64,000 bases of DNA from Phycisphaerales bacterium (GCA_009691705.1 SIAR01000007.1:1-64000), one strand, 5' to 3'. Positions 33,820-43,341 are shown, numbered from the stretch's first letter. Translations and numbers: made by a program. Notes: generated by a model not told the origin, from the letters alone.

Positions 33820-34455
33820 TCAACTCTTGCCGGGCAATGCGGGGGTGAGTGTCTGGGGCGATCCAGTCGAGGGATTGGCCGCGCGGAAATCACTATTCAT
33901 CCGCTCGATGAGGAGATCGGTGATGTCGAGGGCTGGGTTCGCATAGAGCATGCGCCGTCCAGTGATTTGCTGCACCGTGCCTTCGAGATTTGTTGGATTG
34001 ATCGTCGGAACTGTGTCATCAATGAAAACGAAGTCAACTTTCTGTTCAGTCGCGATCTTGGCGCACGATGCGCGGATCGCCATGTACGCCTCTCGCACCG
34101 TATTTGCCTGCTCTGATTCGACCTTAACTTGCGTGAATTTATGCAAGGCGGTCAGGTCGCTTGCCCGAAGAATCACCTTTTTCAGAGCCTCATTGTGGGC
34201 AGTCGACCCAGTCTGAAAGCTCTCAAGGTCATCTTTCATCGCGCGAACTTCGTCTTCCAACTTAGTGATGCGTTTTTTTAATTCACCGCGCAGCACAACG
34301 ACCTTGCCATTCGAAGCCTTCTGTTGATCGAGCGAACTATAGACCTTCTCGAGATCGACCGACGCAACGACTGCGGGAGTCGTCGGACCCCCAGCGGCCC
34401 ACATGAGAACTGCAACCACGAGCGACACCGGGATGATGAGGTATTTATTTTGCAT
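33820..34455 (-). CDS. OmpH/Skp-family periplasmic chaperone, copy 1
   Basis: A 211-residue exported protein: signal anchor (residues 5-22), then VASVDLEKVYSSLDQQKASN, the start of the Skp/OmpH strand-helix core, a long charged coiled coil (40-120), and a return strand VDFVFIDDTVPT. Skp-like proteins escort unfolded outer-membrane proteins toward BamA, encoded two genes upstream. Family identity is clear from pattern though sequence identity is low. It sits 15 nt after copy 2. Confidence 0.85.
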   Translation of the reverse strand: MQNKYLIIPVSLVVAVLMWAAGGPTTPAVVASVDLEKVYSSLDQQKASNGKVVVLRGELKKRITKLEDEVRAMKDDLESFQTGSTAHNEALKKVILRASDLTALHKFTQVKVESEQANTVREAYMAIRASCAKIATEQKVDFVFIDDTVPTINPTNLEGTVQQITGRRMLYANPALDITDLLIERMNSDFRAANPSTGSPQTLTPALPGKS

Positions 34456-34470
34456 AGGACTCTCGAGAAT

Positions 34471-35136
34471 TTACGGAGTTGCTGGCGACGCAGAAGCGGC
34501 GGCTGTTGGGGCGTTGGGAGTTGCGCGCGCGTTGTTAATGCGCAATATGAGTTTCTCAGTTAGGTCATCTGCCTTCGCGGCGTAGAGAACACGCCGCTGC
34601 GAAAACTGCTCGAAGACCTGCTGGGTGAGTGACATCTGACTTTGACGTTCGAGCTGAAACTTGGCGATCCCGTCGTAGACGAATACGTATTGATATCCCT
34701 CGTGCAGCGCGAGTTTTTCTGCTTCGGATGCGATAGACCGATAGAGACCCTCCAAGCGCAATGCCTGTTCGCGGTCGGCCTCTTGCTGTTTCATGTTCGT
34801 CCATTCACTCAGTTGATACTTCTCGAGAGCAAGTCCATCGCGCAGGGTTTGGCGCTCTGTTAGATCGGTCATTGCATCAGACTCGCGGGCCCGCCCTTCG
34901 AGTTGCTCGTTGCGGCTCTTGAGTTCTTGTGCGAAGCGGTTTGCCATCCCCGTGAGTTCGACATCCATATCAGCGCGCTGCTGAATCTTGTCGAGGATGC
35001 GTAGAATGTCAACATTCGCAACGGCGGATGGCTGGGCGGTGAGCCGACCAACGGTGTAGGCCGCACTCCCTGCGACACAAGTTGCGGCGATCAGAATGGC
35101 AACGAAAAGTGAGGTCTTGTGTATACGCTTCTCCAT
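34471..35136 (-). CDS. OmpH/Skp-family periplasmic chaperone, copy 2
   Basis: A 221-residue paralogue: signal anchor MEKRIHKTSLFVAILIAATC, ANVDILRILDKIQQRADMDVE, coiled coil rich in Glu/Arg (60-140), then GYQYVFVYDGIAKF. Having two different ompH genes adjacent is common in planctomycetes. The frame is open upstream to 35241; the ATG at 35136 is chosen for its signal anchor and a TACACT hexamer 9 nt away. The C-terminus is Ala/Pro-rich. Confidence 0.82.
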   Translation of the reverse strand: MEKRIHKTSLFVAILIAATCVAGSAAYTVGRLTAQPSAVANVDILRILDKIQQRADMDVELTGMANRFAQELKSRNEQLEGRARESDAMTDLTERQTLRDGLALEKYQLSEWTNMKQQEADREQALRLEGLYRSIASEAEKLALHEGYQYVFVYDGIAKFQLERQSQMSLTQQVFEQFSQRRVLYAAKADDLTEKLILRINNARATPNAPTAAASASPATP

Positions 35137-35145
35137 GGGAAATGG

Positions 35146-35151
35146 AGTGTA
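35146..35151 (-). promoter_or_regulatory. Candidate internal -10 TACACT before ompH copy 2
   Basis: It ends 9 nt before the ATG at 35136, between bamA and ompH, so the ompH-lpx genes may have a promoter besides the one of bamA. Confidence 0.4.
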
Positions 35152-35188
35152 ACCACAGACGGCTGTGATCCCCCCATCGAAGTGTGCG

Positions 35189-37672
35189 CTAGAAGGGTAA
35201 CTCCGCAGTGAAACTGAAGACTTCAGTCTGATCGGTCTCATACTTCACAACGGGCACGGCAAAGTCAAACGCGAGCGGCGCAGGCCCGAGTTGTGGGATG
35301 TACAGGCGCAATCCGCAACCGATGGAGACGCGGTAGGGGGAGAGCGTCAGCGTATCTGTGACCGTTCCAGAATCTGTGAAGATCACGCCCGCGATGAACT
35401 TGTCGAAGATTGGCACTTCATACTGCGCACCAGCGAAGAAGCGAAAGTTGCCACCGATGGGATCGCCATTGGGGAGTCCATTCGATGTCTGCGTGGGAAC
35501 GCCTTCGGTGGTGAGGGGTGGATCGACGCCAATCTCCGCCGGGCTCAGTGGACTCACCGACCGGAATTGGAAGCCACGGAGCGATCGGCCACCGAGGTAG
35601 AACTTTTCTGAGACTGGAGCGGTGTCCTGAAAAATATATCCCGCGCTCGTGCTCAGTTTCAGAATGCTCTTGCGACCAAAAAAGTCTTCGGCGAGCGGCA
35701 GAAATGTTGTGTAGCTAGCTGCAGCAAGTGGAAACTGATACTCCCCGCCCAAACCACCAAAGTATGAGAGGTCTGCTTCGAACCGCGAGCCCTGGCTGGG
35801 GCGCATCTGATTATCAAAGTTCGTTCTAGAAAACGAAACTCCAACCGAGTTTATGAAGGCTGGTCCGCGATCTTCGTAGACCTCCATCGGCGTGTTGGAT
35901 ACAAAGTCGGTGAGTGTGACCGACTGCAAACTCATCCGCGCCGATCCACTCCACATATCGCCGAAGGTTCGCGAAATAGCGAAGGTCGTCGCGATGCGTT
36001 CTTCGACAAAGCTGTCGTAGACGCGGTTGCGGTAGAACATGCTCGAACCAAACCCGTAGTCGCTATCGAGAATGCTCGGTTCACTGAAACTGATCGCATA
36101 GTTACTGACGTCGACTCCAGGTGAGATCGCAATCGAAAAACTCTGCCCAGCGCCACGAAACGCCCGACCGCTCGAGAACTCGTCGAACGTTTGGGGCGGG
36201 TCGCCGATGTCAAAGTTCCGCTGGGCAAGCGAGATTTGCCCGAAGAATCCCGAGTCGCTTCCCATTCCAACGCCGAAGTTCAAACTGCCAGTATTGCGCT
36301 CCTTGACCTCGACTAGCACATCGCGCACGGTTGGATTCTCTTCGTCGGCCACTTGAGGAGTGACCATTGCGGCATTGAAGAGTTGGGATCCCTCGAGTCT
36401 CTCCTTGGAAATCTCGAGCTCATGACCATCGAGGGGACGGCCTGGCTGAATGCGAATGCGCCGTCTCACGACGTTGTCTTTGGTGATGTAATTGCCCTGA
36501 ATGCGCACGAGTCCAGCGATTACCGGGGTCGCCTCCCGCACCATGACGATCAAGTCGACTTCAGGATCTTCACCGATTCGAATCCAGGTCGGATCGGCGC
36601 GGGCGTCGATGTACCCCATCGTCTGATAGGCCTCCACGACCGCCTTGGTGGATGCATCCACTTTGTCTTGCGTGTAGTAATCCCCAGGGCGAATCACCAT
36701 CAAGCCGAGCACCTGCTCAGAACGCAAAACGCGCGGTTTGTCGCGGACCATGCCATCGGCCGACTCAATGGTCACTGATCGCATTCGGTACTGGCGCCCC
36801 TCGCTGACCGCGAAGACCACCTTGGCTTCTTTGCCGTTCTCTGAGACTTCGACCCGCTTGTCGACGCGCACGTCGATGAATCCGCGCTCTTTATAAAACT
36901 TGTCGAGCGCAGCGGCATCGTCGATGATAATCTCTTCGTCGAGATTTCCTGTCGAGAAAAGGAAGACCCAAGGCTTGGTCTTGATTTGAGCGCCGAGCTG
37001 ATTTGTGTCGAATCGATCGTTTCCAGAAAAAACAATCTCACGGATGCGCACGCGCGGTCCTTCTACGATTCGAAAAATCAGGATGCCGGTATCGAGCAGC
37101 CGGGTCTCGTCGACCTCAACTTCGACCATGTAGTTGCCCTTTGATCGGTAGAGGTTCTTGATCTTCTCGATGGCGCGTTCGAGCAAGAAGTCATCGCGAG
37201 GTCCGCCGGGATACAAGCCAATAATCGCCCGCAGTTCCTGATCAGACGCGACCTTGTTGCCAACAACTTGAATGTCGCGAACGATGGGCTGCTCGATCAA
37301 GATGTAGCGAATGCGCACCGTGCCGTCGGGCAGCAACTCTGCATCCGCGGTGACGGCGTCGAAATGTCCAAGGCGGTACAGGGTTGCGACGTCATCCCGC
37401 ACCGCTTGTGCTTCGAAAGGCTGCCCCGTGGCAATGCGCAAGTTGTTGCGCACTTCTTGCGCGGTGATTCGGCTGAGCCCTTCGATCAAGACCTCAGAGA
37501 TCGGCCGATCGGTCAAGCTCTCGTCGTCGAGATTCGTGGTAAACCGCGCAGTTTCAACCGCAATCCCAGGCGCCGTGCAAATGGCGCACACAACTGCGCA
37601 GGCAAGCCACTGCGCGATCGCTAACAGCCGAGGCGAGGACTGCAAGGTTGATCGACTCTCAGACGGCGACAT
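35189..37672 (-). CDS. bamA: Outer membrane protein assembly factor BamA
   Basis: Beta-barrel insertase of the outer membrane. From the ATG at 37672 it has 827 residues: signal peptide (about 10-35), repeated POTRA domains to roughly residue 440 (EVLIEGLSRITAQEVRNNLRI is the first), then the 16-strand Omp85 barrel. LRGFQFRSVSPL with the conserved RGF is lid-loop sequence, and the C-terminus is FSFTAELPF, ending in Phe as the barrel signal requires. The frame extends 104 codons further upstream but overlaps gcvT, so that start is rejected. It heads the ompH-lpx cluster. Confidence 0.94.
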   Translation of the reverse strand: MSPSESRSTLQSSPRLLAIAQWLACAVVCAICTAPGIAVETARFTTNLDDESLTDRPISEVLIEGLSRITAQEVRNNLRIATGQPFEAQAVRDDVATLYRLGHFDAVTADAELLPDGTVRIRYILIEQPIVRDIQVVGNKVASDQELRAIIGLYPGGPRDDFLLERAIEKIKNLYRSKGNYMVEVEVDETRLLDTGILIFRIVEGPRVRIREIVFSGNDRFDTNQLGAQIKTKPWVFLFSTGNLDEEIIIDDAAALDKFYKERGFIDVRVDKRVEVSENGKEAKVVFAVSEGRQYRMRSVTIESADGMVRDKPRVLRSEQVLGLMVIRPGDYYTQDKVDASTKAVVEAYQTMGYIDARADPTWIRIGEDPEVDLIVMVREATPVIAGLVRIQGNYITKDNVVRRRIRIQPGRPLDGHELEISKERLEGSQLFNAAMVTPQVADEENPTVRDVLVEVKERNTGSLNFGVGMGSDSGFFGQISLAQRNFDIGDPPQTFDEFSSGRAFRGAGQSFSIAISPGVDVSNYAISFSEPSILDSDYGFGSSMFYRNRVYDSFVEERIATTFAISRTFGDMWSGSARMSLQSVTLTDFVSNTPMEVYEDRGPAFINSVGVSFSRTNFDNQMRPSQGSRFEADLSYFGGLGGEYQFPLAAASYTTFLPLAEDFFGRKSILKLSTSAGYIFQDTAPVSEKFYLGGRSLRGFQFRSVSPLSPAEIGVDPPLTTEGVPTQTSNGLPNGDPIGGNFRFFAGAQYEVPIFDKFIAGVIFTDSGTVTDTLTLSPYRVSIGCGLRLYIPQLGPAPLAFDFAVPVVKYETDQTEVFSFTAELPF

Positions 37673-37681
37673 GAGGTGCGA

Positions 37682-37687
37682 AGGGTA
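37682..37687 (-). promoter_or_regulatory. Candidate -10 TACCCT of bamA
   Basis: It ends 9 nt before the bamA ATG, which fits the shortened start at 37672. Confidence 0.45.
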
Positions 37688-37732
37688 TCCAACAGCGTTC
37701 TGCTTCGCAGTGGCGCGGACACACGCATCCGA

Positions 37733-37738
37733 TACGCT
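37733..37738 (+). promoter_or_regulatory. Candidate -10 TACGCT of gcvT
   Basis: Six nt before the ATG at 37745, predicting a transcript that begins with AUG. No glycine riboswitch is present in the 72-nt divergent gap. Confidence 0.55.
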
Positions 37739-37744
37739 TGGTTC

Positions 37745-38893
37745 ATGGCAAATTTGATGCACACTCCTTTCTATGACGTTCACGTCGAGCACGGCGGCAA
37801 GATGGTTGACTTCGCGGGATGGGAGATGCCATTGCTCTACTCGTCGATCATCGACGAACATCGCCACTGCCGAACTTCGGCAGGTTTCTTCGATGTTTCG
37901 CACATGGGACGGCTGCGGTTTTCTGGGCGCCATGCCCGCAAGTTTCTTGACATGGTCTGCACTCGACAAATCTTTGGAATGCAAGTTGGTCAGTGTCGCT
38001 ACGGCATCATCTGCAACGAGCGCGGGGGATGCCTCGACGATGTCATCGTGTATTGCTTTGACGAATCAGAGTATTTGATGGTCTGCAACGCATCCAATCG
38101 CGCCAAGCTTCTTGCGCACTTCGCAGCGGTCAAGGGTGATCTAGTTTTCAAGCTGGATGATCAGACTGAGTCGACTGCGATGGTGGCGTTGCAGGGTCCA
38201 AAGGCGATGGAGATTGTTGGAGCACTCTCGAAAGAGATTCCGCAACTCAAGCGTTACCGCTTTGCGCAGAAGAATTTGCTGGTCGTGAAGTTGATTGTCA
38301 GCCGCACGGGATACACCGGAGAAGATGGCGTTGAGGTCATCTTGGGGGCATCGATGGCACGCGCCGCGATGGGAATGTTTCTCAAAGACGTGAAGAGCGG
38401 TACGAGCGCGATCAAGCCCGTTGGACTCGGCGCGCGCGATACGCTTCGAATGGAAGCTGGAATGCCGCTCTACGGGCATGAACTCGATGAAGAGACCGAT
38501 CCAATCACTGCCGGACTCGCATTCGCAGTCAAAGTCGACAAGGGCGCTGACGATGAACGAATCGGTCGATTCATCGGACAGTCGGCTCTAGAGGCGATCG
38601 CCAAGAATGGACCGGCAAGAAAACTAGTTGGACTCGGCCTCGAAGGACGCCGCAGCGCCCGACAGGGGATGGAGATTCGATCTGGCTCGAGAGTCGTAGG
38701 ACGCGTCACAAGCGGATGCCTCTCGCCAACTCTTGACCGTCCTATCGCGATGGGAATACTCGACGCGGCATTCGCCGCAGTGGGAACGGAAGTCGAAATC
38801 GACCTGCGCGGCACTGCTGTCAAGTCGATTGTTGAACCACTGCCGTTTTACAGCATGACCTCACAAAAAGTTGTGGCAGCGGCAGCGAGCTAG
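37745..38893 (+). CDS. gcvT: Glycine cleavage system T protein (aminomethyltransferase)
   Basis: Transfers the methylene group from aminomethyl-lipoate to tetrahydrofolate. The 382-residue protein has FYDVHVEHGGKMVDFAGWEMP, GFFDVSHMGR, the catalytic-Asp region GGCLDDVIVY, RTGYTGEDGVEV and GLGARDTLRMEAGMPLYGHEL, all conserved. The ATG at 37745 matches the usual N-terminus, whereas an open frame from 37676 does not. gcvH and gcvP are not adjacent. Confidence 0.94.
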   Translation: MANLMHTPFYDVHVEHGGKMVDFAGWEMPLLYSSIIDEHRHCRTSAGFFDVSHMGRLRFSGRHARKFLDMVCTRQIFGMQVGQCRYGIICNERGGCLDDVIVYCFDESEYLMVCNASNRAKLLAHFAAVKGDLVFKLDDQTESTAMVALQGPKAMEIVGALSKEIPQLKRYRFAQKNLLVVKLIVSRTGYTGEDGVEVILGASMARAAMGMFLKDVKSGTSAIKPVGLGARDTLRMEAGMPLYGHELDEETDPITAGLAFAVKVDKGADDERIGRFIGQSALEAIAKNGPARKLVGLGLEGRRSARQGMEIRSGSRVVGRVTSGCLSPTLDRPIAMGILDAAFAAVGTEVEIDLRGTAVKSIVEPLPFYSMTSQKVVAAAAS

Positions 38894-38900
38894 TTGCGAT

Positions 38901-39929
38901 TCAGTTCTGACTGAGCGGGGGCACGCTGGGCGGGTTGCGCTTGTGGTCTTTGGCGTTCTTGGCAACCTTAGAAATCTTGGCGTCTTTGTCTTTGGGTGGG
39001 TGCGCGAGCAATTCGCTCAACGATGGCTTAACCGTTTGTGAGCGATGTGGGGTGCTGCTGCCGTCGTCGTCTCCTTGGCGAAAAAGCAGCGAGAGCGACT
39101 GATTGCTTCCGAGTTGTCGACTGAGTCGGTCGAGAGTGTCGACTTCGATCTGTCGCACGCGTTCGCGCGTCAGTCCAACCTTGACGCCGACTTCATTCAG
39201 AGTCAATGGTTCAGTGCCGTCGAGACCAAATCGCAGTCGCAGCACCTCAGCCTCGCGTGCATCAATGGTGTCGAGCAATCTCATGATGACGCGCAGCAAC
39301 TCGTTTTCTTCGATGACAACCGTCGGATTCTTCGACCGCGTGTCTTCAAAGACATCTGCAAAGTCAGCAACATCACCGTCGGAGTTCTGTGTAGTGACCT
39401 GGTTTGGGGCGTTGTACGCCCGCAGCGCGCGGCGGATCACTTGCAGTTTTCCAAGCGGAACCTGCATCTCCCGCGCGAGCTCGATCATCGACGGCGGATG
39501 GCCAGTCTTCTCTTCAAGCATCTTCGAGGCGGTCTTGCACCGGCTGATCAATTCGATCATGTACGCGGGGATGTGGATCGGTTGGGTTGCGTTGAGAAGG
39601 GTGCGCTTGATGGACTGCTTGATCCACCACGATGCATAGGTTGAGAAGCGAGCGCCCTGGGCAGGATCAAATCCTTCGACGGCGCGGATCAGTCCAACAT
39701 TTCCCTCTTCGATGAGATCGGGAAGCGAAATGCCCCGGTTCATGTAGCCCTTCGAGATCGCGATGACGAGCCGCAGATTGGCGGTGATCATTCGATCCTT
39801 CGCCGATGGGCAGTTGTCGTTGATGATGGACCAACCGAGCGTCTTCTCCTCAGCAGGAGTCAACAGCGCGTGTTGGCTGATCTCTCGTACGTACAGTTGG
39901 ATTTCAGATTGGACTACAGACTTCGCCAC
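38901..39929 (-). CDS. RNA polymerase sigma-70 family factor (RpoD/RpoS-like)
   Basis: Promoter-recognition subunit, 342 residues. It lacks region 1.1 but has region 1.2 (VQSEIQLYVREISQHALLTPAEE), region 2 (DLIEEGNVGLIRAVEGFDPAQGARFSTYASWWIKQSIKR contains 2.3-2.4), region 3 and region 4.2 (GVKVGLTRERVRQIEVDTLDRL). A 55-residue Lys/Pro-rich tail (about 287-342) follows region 4. The size suggests a group 2 sigma. It starts with GTG after GAGAGG (5 nt). It ends 8 nt from the convergent gcvT. Confidence 0.92.
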   Translation of the reverse strand: MAKSVVQSEIQLYVREISQHALLTPAEEKTLGWSIINDNCPSAKDRMITANLRLVIAISKGYMNRGISLPDLIEEGNVGLIRAVEGFDPAQGARFSTYASWWIKQSIKRTLLNATQPIHIPAYMIELISRCKTASKMLEEKTGHPPSMIELAREMQVPLGKLQVIRRALRAYNAPNQVTTQNSDGDVADFADVFEDTRSKNPTVVIEENELLRVIMRLLDTIDAREAEVLRLRFGLDGTEPLTLNEVGVKVGLTRERVRQIEVDTLDRLSRQLGSNQSLSLLFRQGDDDGSSTPHRSQTVKPSLSELLAHPPKDKDAKISKVAKNAKDHKRNPPSVPPLSQN

Positions 39930-40002
39930 GTCAACCTCTCAGGGGTAGATCGCAACGATACCCAATGCGCGACTCGCAACCAACACCCCCGGGTTTCTTT
40001 TC

Positions 40003-40008
40003 TATGAT
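40003..40008 (+). promoter_or_regulatory. Candidate -10 TATGAT of the UvrB/UvrC-motif gene
   Basis: Six nt before the ATG at 40015. It is the best match to the sigma-70 consensus TATAAT among these candidates. Confidence 0.55.
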
Positions 40009-40014
40009 TTTGCC

Positions 40015-40758
40015 ATGAGCGAGAGCACTCCCGATTGGCAGGACGACCTCACCCCGATCCTGGGTCGGTGGGAGTTTTCCAAAAGCGCTCCGCAACTGCG
40101 ATTTCTCGTCGGGATCGGCGATGTTGTGCGAATTCAGATTCGACTCGAAGCGGGTCTCTTGCAATTCGAGGTGGACGGACGACCCGACGGATCGCGCCCG
40201 CAGGGGTGCGAGTCATGGTTTGACTATTGGTCGTGTCGCCCCGAATGTATTTCTTGGGAGGGTGTCGGCGCACTCTTGGCTGAGGTCGCGCTCTACCACC
40301 AACGCGCCGTCGCGTTCATGCTGCTCGATGATTTCGCCTCATGTACTCGTGACTGTGAACGCAATATCGCAGCGATTGCATTCGTTCACCAACGCGCCGC
40401 CCCTGGGGCCGACACCGCAGCCTGTCAGACGCAACAAGTCGCAGCGGTGCTCCTGCGAACGCGCGCCGCGGCATCTGTCTGCGTTCGACTACGGGATACG
40501 CATGGGGCGCTCGCTGCAATCGACCGCGGACTCGCCGCCCTGCACCGACCGGTGGGGCAACCTGGGCAATTGGTTGGGAGCCCGGAATCAGATTCTCCAG
40601 AGTCTGCACTCTTGCGATCGATGCGCGATGCGCTCGTCCCAAAGCTTCCTTCGAGTCAACGCGTCGACCTCGAGACGCGACTCAGGAGTGCACTGCGACT
40701 CGAGAACTATGAACTCGCCGTCATATTGCGAAACGAATTGCGGCAGATTGGCGACTAG
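40015..40758 (+). CDS. Hypothetical protein with C-terminal UvrB/UvrC-type motif
   Basis: A 247-residue cytoplasmic protein. Residues 1-90 form a beta-rich region with CESWFDYWSCRPEC (four nearby Cys/His-like positions). Residues 90-180 are helical and TPR-like. Residues 213-245 (DLETRLRSALRLENYELAVILRNELRQI) match the UvrB/UvrC interaction motif, a helical hairpin also found in McsA and Clp ATPases. The function is unknown; a partner-binding role is inferred. It ends 6 nt from the convergent operon. Confidence 0.7.
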   Translation: MSESTPDWQDDLTPILGRWEFSKSAPQLRFLVGIGDVVRIQIRLEAGLLQFEVDGRPDGSRPQGCESWFDYWSCRPECISWEGVGALLAEVALYHQRAVAFMLLDDFASCTRDCERNIAAIAFVHQRAAPGADTAACQTQQVAAVLLRTRAAASVCVRLRDTHGALAAIDRGLAALHRPVGQPGQLVGSPESDSPESALLRSMRDALVPKLPSSQRVDLETRLRSALRLENYELAVILRNELRQIGD

Positions 40759-40764
40759 GAGAGC

Positions 40765-43341
40765 CTAGATAGGCTTCGTTGCTTCGTGTGCGGCGGGCCG
40801 CGGTGCCGCAGGAGCAAACTTCTCGAGTGCACTCTTGGATGGCTCACCGCCAAGATCAGGATCCAGTGCCCGCAGCCGCGCAAGGCGTGCTTGCAATGGT
40901 TCGCCACCCCGTCCCGATGCATCAGCCATCTGTATCTGAATGACTTGCGCCGTCCACCACGGCGCACTTCCTCGAGCAACCTTGGTCGCCAAGAGTCTTG
41001 CTGCGTTCATCGCCTCATTGCGAAGAGCGTCGCGCCGGGCGGTATCGGCGGTGCCGTCCAGTGCCCCTGCTGCCTGTGAAAGTGCTTGCGCCAAGCGAAG
41101 CAAGTCGCCTCGGTCTGCCGTTGGATGTGCTGCGAGGGCGTGCGCCCGTGCAGTGGCGGCATCCCAGGCATGGGCTATGAGCGCTGCGTCAGCGGCGACG
41201 ACGCAAATGGCGCGTGCGTCGGCATCGGTGGGTGACAGATCAGCAGGTGGATGGAGCTGCTCCCAGACCTCGGCAGCTTCGAGTGCCCGCAGCGCCACTG
41301 CGCGAGCACTCTCGCTTGCGCCGCCCTGCAGCGCCTGCGCATTGGCCACCAGTCGTTGCAAGAACTGCACGAGTGTTGGGCAGGCCAGCATCGTCTCGGA
41401 GGTCAGCAGACTCGGTGGGATCGCTTCGAGCTCGCGTTGAAATGCCGCGCGCGCGCCATCTTCTTGGAGTGCGGCGCGATCGAGGCGCAGTTGCAAGATG
41501 CGCTGCGCGTCTGTAGTTGTCCATCCATTCCACTGCGCGAGCGAAGGAGGACCCGCAGCGCGCGGCGGATCGTTCGGTGCGAGCAGATCGGCGGCAATGG
41601 TCGCGAGTGCGATCGCACCATCGATGCGCGGGCCGGCGTCGAAGCCCGCTGCTTGGGCGCTCTCATCGAGGTCGCGCAATCGCACAGCGTTCGCCCACAT
41701 TTCATCAGCAGCATCACGCGATGCCGCGCCGCTGGCGCCGGTGAGTCGGTCGGTGCTGCGCATGATCTCCAGGGCGAGCAACTGCGCCGCCGAGCGTGAG
41801 CGGGTGGGGAGTTCAGCGAAGTTGGTGAGGGCGAGGCGAAGCGTTGCCTCGAATGACGCAGTACGCGCATCGGGTCGCGCGCGGTCGAGAGCCACTTCGA
41901 TGTCGAGAGCTGTTTCGATCGCAGTCGCGGCGCTGGGCTCTTGCGCCGCGCACTGCGCAAAGAGTCTGTACATATCGGCGGCGCGTCCCCATTCTCCATG
42001 CGCGCTGTACGCATCAGCGAGCACCACAAGGGCAGCGGCTTGCACTTGCGAATCAGCAGATTGAGCAGCAAACACGCGCAGTGCCTCCTCTGCCGCCGCC
42101 GCCGACGCATCCGCCCCGAGGGCATCACCACTGCGCGCGATCACTGCGAGCGGCGGGAGGGTGCCAACCACCGCGACTCCCCGAAGTGCTCCAGCGATAC
42201 GGCCGAGCACTGCCCGCCGCACTGCGGCCCGTTCCGATGGCATCGCGTTGCGCAGTGTGACGATCCACGCTTCAAGGGTGGTCGGGTCGGCAGGGGACTT
42301 TCCCATGGTGACGCAGGTGCGCACGAAAGCGTCAGCCGCGAGCAACCTCAGTCCGGTGGGCATGTTCGCACTCATGTTGAGTGCGATGAGTTGTTGAACT
42401 GCCTCGTTGCCATGCCGTTCGTTGACGAGTGCGTCGGCAACAAGAATGCGCGAGAGCGTCGCAAGAACTGGATCGTTGCTCAGCAAGATTCGGGCTGCGC
42501 CAAAACGCGCATCGTCGAGTCGCAGGGCAACCGCCGCCGCCGCAACCTCTGCAAGGTCAGCCTCAGGCCGAAGTCGCGCTGGAATGCGCGGCCGAACTTC
42601 AACGATCGCCGCGTGCACAGGAGCCGCCGCCGCGGGACGCCCCCGCTCAACAACCATATCGCGCCGACTGCGATCAATCGCCATCGCGAACGCCTCGACT
42701 GCAGCCGCCAAGAATGGACGGCGCCCCCGCCCGTCGTGCGCAAGTCGCTGGGCGAGGGCAGAGTCTGGCGCAAGATCAACCGCTGCGCCTGTTGCCTGTG
42801 CGCCGGTGACGCGGGTGAGAAGTGCTTTCACTCGCGCCAAAGAAGCCTGCCCACGCGCCGGCACATCGACGAGTGGCGATCCTGCAATTGCTTCGGCGCC
42901 GCCGTCAAGCCCAAGAAACCCAAGCACGAGTTCATCTTCGGCACCATCTACCAGCCAAAGCGCAACGCGGGCATCGCGGGGATGGGCTGCGATGAGTGCT
43001 TCGCGCGCGTTGCGAAGTTGTTCGAGTGCCGCGAGTCGTGCGCTGTACGTGGTGGATGGCAAACGCAGTGTCATCCTCCACCGCGCGACAGCACGCAGTT
43101 GCGCGGTCGCTGCATCAGTCGCCGCAGGGGCGGGTTCAGATCGGTCGAGGTCGTCGAGCGCGCGTTCGAGTCCGAAGTCGCTGATGCCGCGCAGAAAGTC
43201 TTCTTCACGCATCATCGCCAGCGTCGGGTCGCTCGCAGATTGCGCGGTCGACACGGCGTGAACGCTCGCACCGGTGATTGCCATGGTGAGCGCGCTTGCG
43301 GCGGCAAGCGCCAAAGCCCAGATGGTTCGCACTGCGATCAC
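40765..43341 (-). CDS. 858-residue exported helical protein, end of the ExbB/ExbD/VWA operon
   Basis: It starts at a GTG (MIAVRTIWALALAAASA) that overlaps the upstream ExbD stop by 4 nt (GTGA), giving 858 residues. A signal peptide or anchor covers residues 4-28. The rest is almost all helix, rich in Ala, Arg and Asp, in repeated helix pairs (QAAALVVLADAYSAHGEWGRAADMYRLFAQ is TPR-like near residue 460), without enzyme motifs. It is probably a periplasmic scaffold that works with the ExbB/ExbD motor. A 477-residue frame on the opposite strand is a shadow. Confidence 0.75.
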   Translation of the reverse strand: MIAVRTIWALALAAASALTMAITGASVHAVSTAQSASDPTLAMMREEDFLRGISDFGLERALDDLDRSEPAPAATDAATAQLRAVARWRMTLRLPSTTYSARLAALEQLRNAREALIAAHPRDARVALWLVDGAEDELVLGFLGLDGGAEAIAGSPLVDVPARGQASLARVKALLTRVTGAQATGAAVDLAPDSALAQRLAHDGRGRRPFLAAAVEAFAMAIDRSRRDMVVERGRPAAAAPVHAAIVEVRPRIPARLRPEADLAEVAAAAVALRLDDARFGAARILLSNDPVLATLSRILVADALVNERHGNEAVQQLIALNMSANMPTGLRLLAADAFVRTCVTMGKSPADPTTLEAWIVTLRNAMPSERAAVRRAVLGRIAGALRGVAVVGTLPPLAVIARSGDALGADASAAAAEEALRVFAAQSADSQVQAAALVVLADAYSAHGEWGRAADMYRLFAQCAAQEPSAATAIETALDIEVALDRARPDARTASFEATLRLALTNFAELPTRSRSAAQLLALEIMRSTDRLTGASGAASRDAADEMWANAVRLRDLDESAQAAGFDAGPRIDGAIALATIAADLLAPNDPPRAAGPPSLAQWNGWTTTDAQRILQLRLDRAALQEDGARAAFQRELEAIPPSLLTSETMLACPTLVQFLQRLVANAQALQGGASESARAVALRALEAAEVWEQLHPPADLSPTDADARAICVVAADAALIAHAWDAATARAHALAAHPTADRGDLLRLAQALSQAAGALDGTADTARRDALRNEAMNAARLLATKVARGSAPWWTAQVIQIQMADASGRGGEPLQARLARLRALDPDLGGEPSKSALEKFAPAAPRPAAHEATKPI

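Noticed and set aside
35189-37984. BamA start at 37984 (931 residues)
   Set aside because: It would overlap the gcvT start region and put 104 non-conserved residues before the signal peptide; ATG 37672 is used.
42407-43261. 284-residue plus-strand Ala/Ser/Arg-rich frame
   Set aside because: Low-complexity antisense shadow of the 858-residue gene.
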